From an uncultured Lentisphaeria bacterium (GTDB lineage Bacteria; Verrucomicrobiota; Lentisphaeria; Victivallales; Victivallaceae): a stretch of 10,088 nucleotides of DNA. The notes below the pieces were generated by a model. The model made no database searches, was not told the origin of the DNA, and saw nothing but the letters and a program-made list of their open reading frames with translations. This document shows positions 7,129-10,088 of this stretch, in pieces (the stretch's first letter is position 1; every line of letters starts with the position of its first letter). Position numbers and translations under genes: made by a program. The stretch covers positions 1-10,088 of the forward strand of contig CAIJKT010000510.1 of the NCBI GenBank assembly GCA_903821255.1, in the 5' to 3' direction.

Positions 7129-7851
7129 TTAATAATATGTTGTAGGATTTTTAGCTAACAAGTAATTCCACGGCTGAGCCCTGGCAGCAAGAATACGAAC
7201 AAGAGCATAATTAACCATCTTGACATTCCCGCCCACCATCAGCATATTTACGTTTGCCATATCATGTCGATTTGATGGATTTGCATCATTCCCCATATAG
7301 TGTCCATTGGTGTCATTGGAAGCACCCAATGACGGACTTACTGCAATATCTTCAATTAAAACATGACCGCCAGGCCTGGGAACATCAGTAATTTTAAGAG
7401 GCCATTTTGGAACATTCCAGCTTCGATAATCGCCGGTAATAAAATAATTTATGCCATAAGATATTCTCTCCTGACCAACACCAGTACATTCTCTAACGTG
7501 ACTGTCGCTGGGGCATGCGTAAACAGACTTCAACCAGTCGACACCATTTATCCCCCATGCGCTCCCATAACCATAGTAGGTAGCCAGCTTCATATTCCAC
7601 CGCGGCCGGGGATCGGACGTAATTATGTACTCATTGTTATCTCCCAAATACATGGCGAAACCAGTGCCCATCTGCTTAAGGTTGTTGCTGCATCTCGCGA
7701 CCTTGGCTTTTTCTCTTGCTTTATTGAGTGCGGGAAGCAACATGCTGGCGAGGATCGCGATGATGGCGATCACCACCAGGAGTTCAATGAGTGTAAAATT
7801 TTCAGAAGTTTTTTGTTTCCGCGAAGAGGTAAGATAGATTTCAGTTTTCAT
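7129..7851 (-). CDS. Pseudopilin-like secreted protein (prepilin N-terminus, DUF1559-like), cassette 2
   Basis: This 240-aa paralogue of the protein at 2247-2987 shares the first 50 residues almost fully, including F19-T-L-I-E23 and LNKAREKAK. Beyond about residue 75 the head is different in sequence. C54 (CSNNLKQ) and the CPS motif at C113 are kept. The C-terminal H-X-DG motif is degenerate: H196 is followed by GG at 207-208 instead of DG. N18 replaces the usual Gly before the prepilin peptidase site. The ATG follows GGAG with a 7-nt spacer. It is expected to be a membrane-anchored, periplasm-facing or secreted pseudopilin. It heads a cassette with an oxidoreductase and a DUF4838 protein. 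Different heads on one shared N-terminus suggest that the head matches the downstream cargo or substrate, which is inference. Confidence 0.9.
   Translation of the reverse strand: MKTEIYLTSSRKQKTSENFTLIELLVVIAIIAILASMLLPALNKAREKAKVARCSNNLKQMGTGFAMYLGDNNEYIITSDPRPRWNMKLATYYGYGSAWGINGVDWLKSVYACPSDSHVRECTGVGQERISYGINYFITGDYRSWNVPKWPLKITDVPRPGGHVLIEDIAVSPSLGASNDTNGHYMGNDANPSNRHDMANVNMLMVGGNVKMVNYALVRILAARAQPWNYLLAKNPTTYY
7757..7798 (-). repeat. 42-nt exact repeat within the pseudopilin 5' coding region, copy 2
   Basis: Identical to 2893-2934, in the same position of the paralogous gene, encoding the hydrophobic helix. Together with the promoter identity this marks a conserved 5' module joined to a divergent 3' coding part. 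Confidence 0.9.
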
Positions 7852-7908
7852 TGAATAACTCCTTCATGAATCGCGTTATATCTGTTGCCATACTTTCCAT
7901 ATAACTAG

Positions 7909-7937
7909 ATTATACCTGTTTAAATGATTAAAGTAAA
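7909..7937 (-). promoter_or_regulatory. Sigma70-type promoter of pseudopilin cassette 2
   Basis: Minus-strand TTTACT (7937-7932), a 17-bp spacer and a perfect TATAAT (7914-7909), as in the other copy. The predicted leader of about 50 nt shares AACAGAT (7886-7880, minus strand) and the GGAG ribosome site with the first copy. Confidence 0.8.
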
Positions 7938-7946
7938 TAGCCTAAT

Positions 7947-7992
7947 TACAGTTATATTTGTTTAAAATACAGTATTTAATGGTAAGAATACA
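7947..7992 (-). promoter_or_regulatory. Three TGTA half-sites at 21-bp spacing, with palindrome; probable activator site, copy 2
   Basis: Plus-strand TACA starts at 7947, 7968 and 7989. All three are CTGTA in the direction of transcription. The middle one sits in the palindrome AAATACAGTATTT (7965-7977). The gap to the -35 box is 9 bp, the same as in copy 1. Confidence 0.65.
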
Positions 7993-8029
7993 GATTTATT
8001 GTGTATGCAATAGAATCATGACATACTTC

Positions 8030-8041
8030 AAATAAGTCTAT
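8030..8041 (-). promoter_or_regulatory. Conserved distal upstream block, copy 2
   Basis: AAATAAGTCTAT (plus strand), identical to 3156-3167, placed 10 bp farther from the palindrome than in copy 1. Possible auxiliary binding site. Confidence 0.4.
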
Positions 8042-8213
8042 ATGAACTACCTGGCAATATGAGATACGGGAACTAATAAAAAAATTCAGCCTGAAAACAT
8101 TTGCGAACAGAATGAATCCATATAGGTGATCGTGTTCATAACGGTCGGCAATGCTGTTTGAGCAGCATGAAAACGCAATACGTCTGGAATTGCTTTTTGC
8201 CAATTAGATTAAA

Positions 8214-8244
8214 TGGTATTTTACCGCATTTCAATAAAATACCA
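8214..8244 (-). terminator. Hairpin downstream of the CBM-like gene, possible terminator
   Basis: TGGTATTTTA (8214-8223) and TAAAATACCA (8235-8244) form a perfect 10-bp stem with an 11-nt loop, about 48 nt past the stop of the CBM-like gene. The stem is AT-rich and what follows on the minus strand is only a loose U-rich run, so termination would be weak. It could instead be a protein-binding palindrome. Confidence 0.4.
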
Positions 8245-8291
8245 CAGTTCTTTTATTGGGAATACTGATTATGGTTGCTCAGAGTATTCTT

Positions 8292-8837
8292 CTACTTTTT
8301 ATCTTCCAGCTTGATTAATTTAACGTTATCCAGATCAGTATATTGATCTTTCTCAAGTTGATAGGTTTCAATTACTATCAGTGCGTCTTTGGTATCAGCG
8401 GGCACTTCCAAAGGTTCAGAAAATTTGAACCACCCTGCCTCCTCGGTTTTCACAAAGCGATCAGCGGATATCCACTTTGCGAATTTGGAAGAAGCATCCT
8501 TGTTATAAATCACTACCAGATACAGACCGCCGAGAGCGCCTTTGAATTCACCGCTCAGGACGTACTTTCCCGCAGTCAAATCAGGAAATTTCTGACAAAT
8601 GGATCCCCGATAAAGAACATTTGACACCTTAATCGTGGAATAGGTCCGCAGAACTTTGCTGCCATTTACCCCTTCTCCAACGACTTCCATCTTGGAACCT
8701 GTCCCTGCTTTCCAATTGGCAACGACATTATTCTCATCAACTTTTTCAAAATCGGAATTGGCAATTATGTTAACTTCACCTGCCCATGCCGTTGAACAAC
8801 TCAAGCTCGCCGCGCACAATAATGTTGTCATTTTCAT
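8292..8837 (-). CDS. Small secreted carbohydrate-binding-module-like protein (CBM4/22-type jelly roll)
   Basis: The ATG at 8837 is chosen because AAGGA lies about 9-10 nt upstream and the protein then begins with a good signal peptide (MKMTTLLCAASLSCSTAWA, cleavage after A19). A longer frame from 8957 would overlap the upstream gene and bury this signal. The mature part of the 181 residues begins NIIANSDFEK, then NWKAG, and ends DNVKLIKLEDKK. This is the pattern of galactose-binding-like/CBM4-CBM22 beta-sandwich modules (N-x-DFE near the start, L-D-N-V-x-L at the end). No catalytic domain is present. It starts 19 bp after the stop of a larger glycan-active protein, so the two are almost surely one operon. 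It may bind polysaccharide in the periplasm or outside the cell. The ligand is unknown. Confidence 0.75.
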   Translation of the reverse strand: MKMTTLLCAASLSCSTAWAGEVNIIANSDFEKVDENNVVANWKAGTGSKMEVVGEGVNGSKVLRTYSTIKVSNVLYRGSICQKFPDLTAGKYVLSGEFKGALGGLYLVVIYNKDASSKFAKWISADRFVKTEEAGWFKFSEPLEVPADTKDALIVIETYQLEKDQYTDLDNVKLIKLEDKK

Positions 8838-8856
8838 TTTTTTACTTTCCTTATGT

Positions 8857-10088
8857 TTATTCAAGAACAAAGAGTCCAAATTTATCGGGTTTTCGTTCGC
8901 CCGCCAATCCTTGTTTATAGAACATCCAGTAATCCGCCCCGGCTCCCGAGTCATCATCCCATACTACTAAATTAAATCCAAAGACTTTCTTTGATTTCAT
9001 CATGCTATCGATAAATTTCAATGGCATTTTTAATTGGTAAATGGTTTTTTTGTTCGGTTCATCTCGTACTATCTTTAACTGAGATTTTTTAGTTAAACTT
9101 TGTTTATTCGGACCTTCGTGAACTGCTAAAACAGACTCGTTATTGGCGAGAGCCATGGTCAATACGGTATCGTCAGGATCTAACCCGTCACTGATTTTCA
9201 TCGAATTGGTTTTTGGATCAAATCCTAATTGTATGCAATCGCCTTTCCAAATCATATTTCCGTTGAATTTATTAAAATGCAAATCATCGGTCACGACAGC
9301 GCTTACATACAAAAATTCGCCATCGTGCGCCAAATAAAATTCACAACTTAAATCTTCCGGTCCGTACCATGCAAAAACATCCGGGGGCATGATACGGTCT
9401 TTGGTGTTAATCACAATCGGCCTGCGCCCGGTCAAGTTGAATCCGTCCGCGGAAAAGGGGATTACCGGAATTTCCGGCTTGGCGTATTCATATTTCAACG
9501 GAGCATAACCTTTAAATTTAAACTCAAGCGTTGCTTTGCCGGCTTTTAGCGGAATATCCATTTCAATACTGTCGCCGGCGGGGATTTGAAACTTCTGCTC
9601 CCCGTCAGGATAGTTCACACTCCCCTCCTGATTGTTTTTTAAGGAACGGTTTTTCAGATAAATTTTCAGTGCATCCACACGGTCATGACGAAAGAATAAT
9701 AATGCAGGAATATCATCCAGCACTTTTAATTTATTTATTGTGTCACTAAGCAATGCATAATTATCTTCATTCGCCTGGCGCCGCCAAATATATATGGGTT
9801 CCTCCTGCAGTTGAACTTTAATCTTGCCATTGTTTGCCACCAGGGACAGCGGGTTTCCCATCATATCACAGACTGTTATATTGGCGGCATCCAGTTCCAG
9901 AACAGGCATATAGTCCCGACTGGTACTCCACAAAGCCGCCGCTGCGCTTTGATCCGCTTTATGATAAATAATGGCAGTAAGGTTTTCAGCAAGAGTAATA
10001 AATTTTGTTTCAACGACATTTTCCACTATTTCTGCGCTGGCGCTATAGGCCGCCACTGTCCGCAGCGGTAATCCCCGATCCCAGATAC
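8857..10088 (-). CDS. C-terminal part of a secreted glycan-active protein with a CBM9-like module, N-terminus beyond window
   Basis: The frame is open from the window edge to TAA at 8859-8857, so the gene is cut at its 5' end. A GTG at 10056 is in frame, but coding clearly continues upstream (visible residues WDRGLPLRTVAAY). About 410 residues are visible. The first ~100 (AALWSTSRDYMPVLEL, then TVCDMMGNPL and EEPIYIW) resemble the beta-sandwich that caps the catalytic barrel in several clan-A glycoside hydrolases. A second beta-rich, Ig-like segment follows at about 130-200. The last ~175 residues look like a CBM9/DOMON-like domain, with the hallmark IWKGDCIQLGFD and the ending GLFVLE. The missing part is probably a signal peptide and a catalytic barrel, but no catalytic residue is visible, so the enzyme class is open. 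The CBM-like gene follows after 19 bp. Confidence 0.75.
   Translation of the reverse strand, partial: IWDRGLPLRTVAAYSASAEIVENVVETKFITLAENLTAIIYHKADQSAAAALWSTSRDYMPVLELDAANITVCDMMGNPLSLVANNGKIKVQLQEEPIYIWRRQANEDNYALLSDTINKLKVLDDIPALLFFRHDRVDALKIYLKNRSLKNNQEGSVNYPDGEQKFQIPAGDSIEMDIPLKAGKATLEFKFKGYAPLKYEYAKPEIPVIPFSADGFNLTGRRPIVINTKDRIMPPDVFAWYGPEDLSCEFYLAHDGEFLYVSAVVTDDLHFNKFNGNMIWKGDCIQLGFDPKTNSMKISDGLDPDDTVLTMALANNESVLAVHEGPNKQSLTKKSQLKIVRDEPNKKTIYQLKMPLKFIDSMMKSKKVFGFNLVVWDDDSGAGADYWMFYKQGLAGERKPDKFGLFVLE

Larger units (their letters stand above)
7901..7992 (-). repeat. 92-bp conserved promoter/regulatory block, copy 2
   Basis: Gap-free match to 3037-3128 at 83 of 92 positions by hand count. 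Mismatches cluster between the -35 box and the first TGTA repeat and in the spacers, not in the boxes or the half-sites. Confidence 0.9.
7852..8291. other. 440-bp non-coding region upstream of pseudopilin gene 2
   Basis: From low to high coordinates this region holds a ribosome site (CTCCTT on plus, 7859-7864), the promoter, the phased TGTA repeats, the distal block at 8030-8041, a small ATGCTG/CAGCAT hairpin (8151-8168) and a 10-bp inverted repeat (8214-8244). The stretch 8042-8210 shows no recognisable gene or RNA. A 75-codon minus-strand frame across it has no start-site support and no recognisable protein. Confidence 0.5.

Noticed and set aside
7363..7854. Plus-strand open frame of 163 codons
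   Set aside because: Antisense to the second pseudopilin gene and without recognisable protein features.
7976..8203. 75-codon minus-strand frame in the non-coding region
   Set aside because: It overlaps the regulatory repeats, has no ribosome site or recognisable product, and its only similarity to the other region comes from the conserved DNA block.
8838..8957. N-terminal extension of the CBM-like gene by 40 codons
   Set aside because: It overlaps the upstream coding region, has no ribosome site, and would bury a clear signal peptide that starts at 8837.
10054..10056. GTG as the true start of the CBM9-type protein
   Set aside because: The frame stays open to the window edge with sensible protein sequence, and there is no signal peptide after this codon, so the gene begins outside the window.
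1..10088. tRNA, rRNA, CRISPR array, insertion sequence or prophage genes
   Set aside because: No cloverleaf-like segment, no regular array of direct repeats with spacers, no transposase or integrase and no phage protein was recognised on reading either strand.

Overview
All supported genes in this window lie on the minus strand, so transcription runs from high to low coordinates. The gene content points to a bacterium of the PVC group, most likely Lentisphaerota (Victivallis-like). The pointers are two short secreted proteins with the pseudopilin leader [20 protein letters not shown], a DUF4838 protein, a Gfo/Idh/MocA oxidoreductase, and large secreted LamG, CBM and glycoside-hydrolase-like proteins. 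No TonB or SusC/D genes are seen. The taxonomic call is inference from gene content.

Layout in the order of transcription. (a) 10088-8857 is the C-terminal part of a secreted glycan-active protein ending in a CBM9-like module. A small secreted CBM-like protein (8837-8292) follows after 19 bp. (b) 8291-7852 is a 440-bp non-coding stretch with a hairpin, a conserved upstream block, phased TGTA repeats and a strong sigma70-type promoter. (c) The second cassette holds a pseudopilin (7851-7129), a Gfo/Idh/MocA oxidoreductase (7011-5767) and a DUF4838 protein (5661-3286). The last of these may also have its own promoter. (d) 3285-2988 is non-coding and carries a near copy of the same promoter and repeats. 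(e) The first cassette holds a pseudopilin (2987-2247) and, 52 bp later, a large LamG plus glycoside-hydrolase-like protein (2194-1) that runs off the window.

The notable pattern is a repeated unit. Each of two cassettes opens with a pseudopilin gene, and the two promoter regions match at 83 of 92 positions without a gap. Both contain a TTTACT-17-TATAAT promoter preceded by three TGTA half-sites exactly 21 bp apart, the middle one inside a 13-bp palindrome. The 5' ends of the two pseudopilin genes are also near identical in DNA, while their C-terminal heads differ. Behind each pseudopilin sits a different carbohydrate-related gene set. I infer a regulon in which one regulator drives many pseudopilin-plus-glycan-enzyme cassettes. 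The pseudopilins may help to display, export or dock the enzymes. That role is a hypothesis and is not shown by the sequence.
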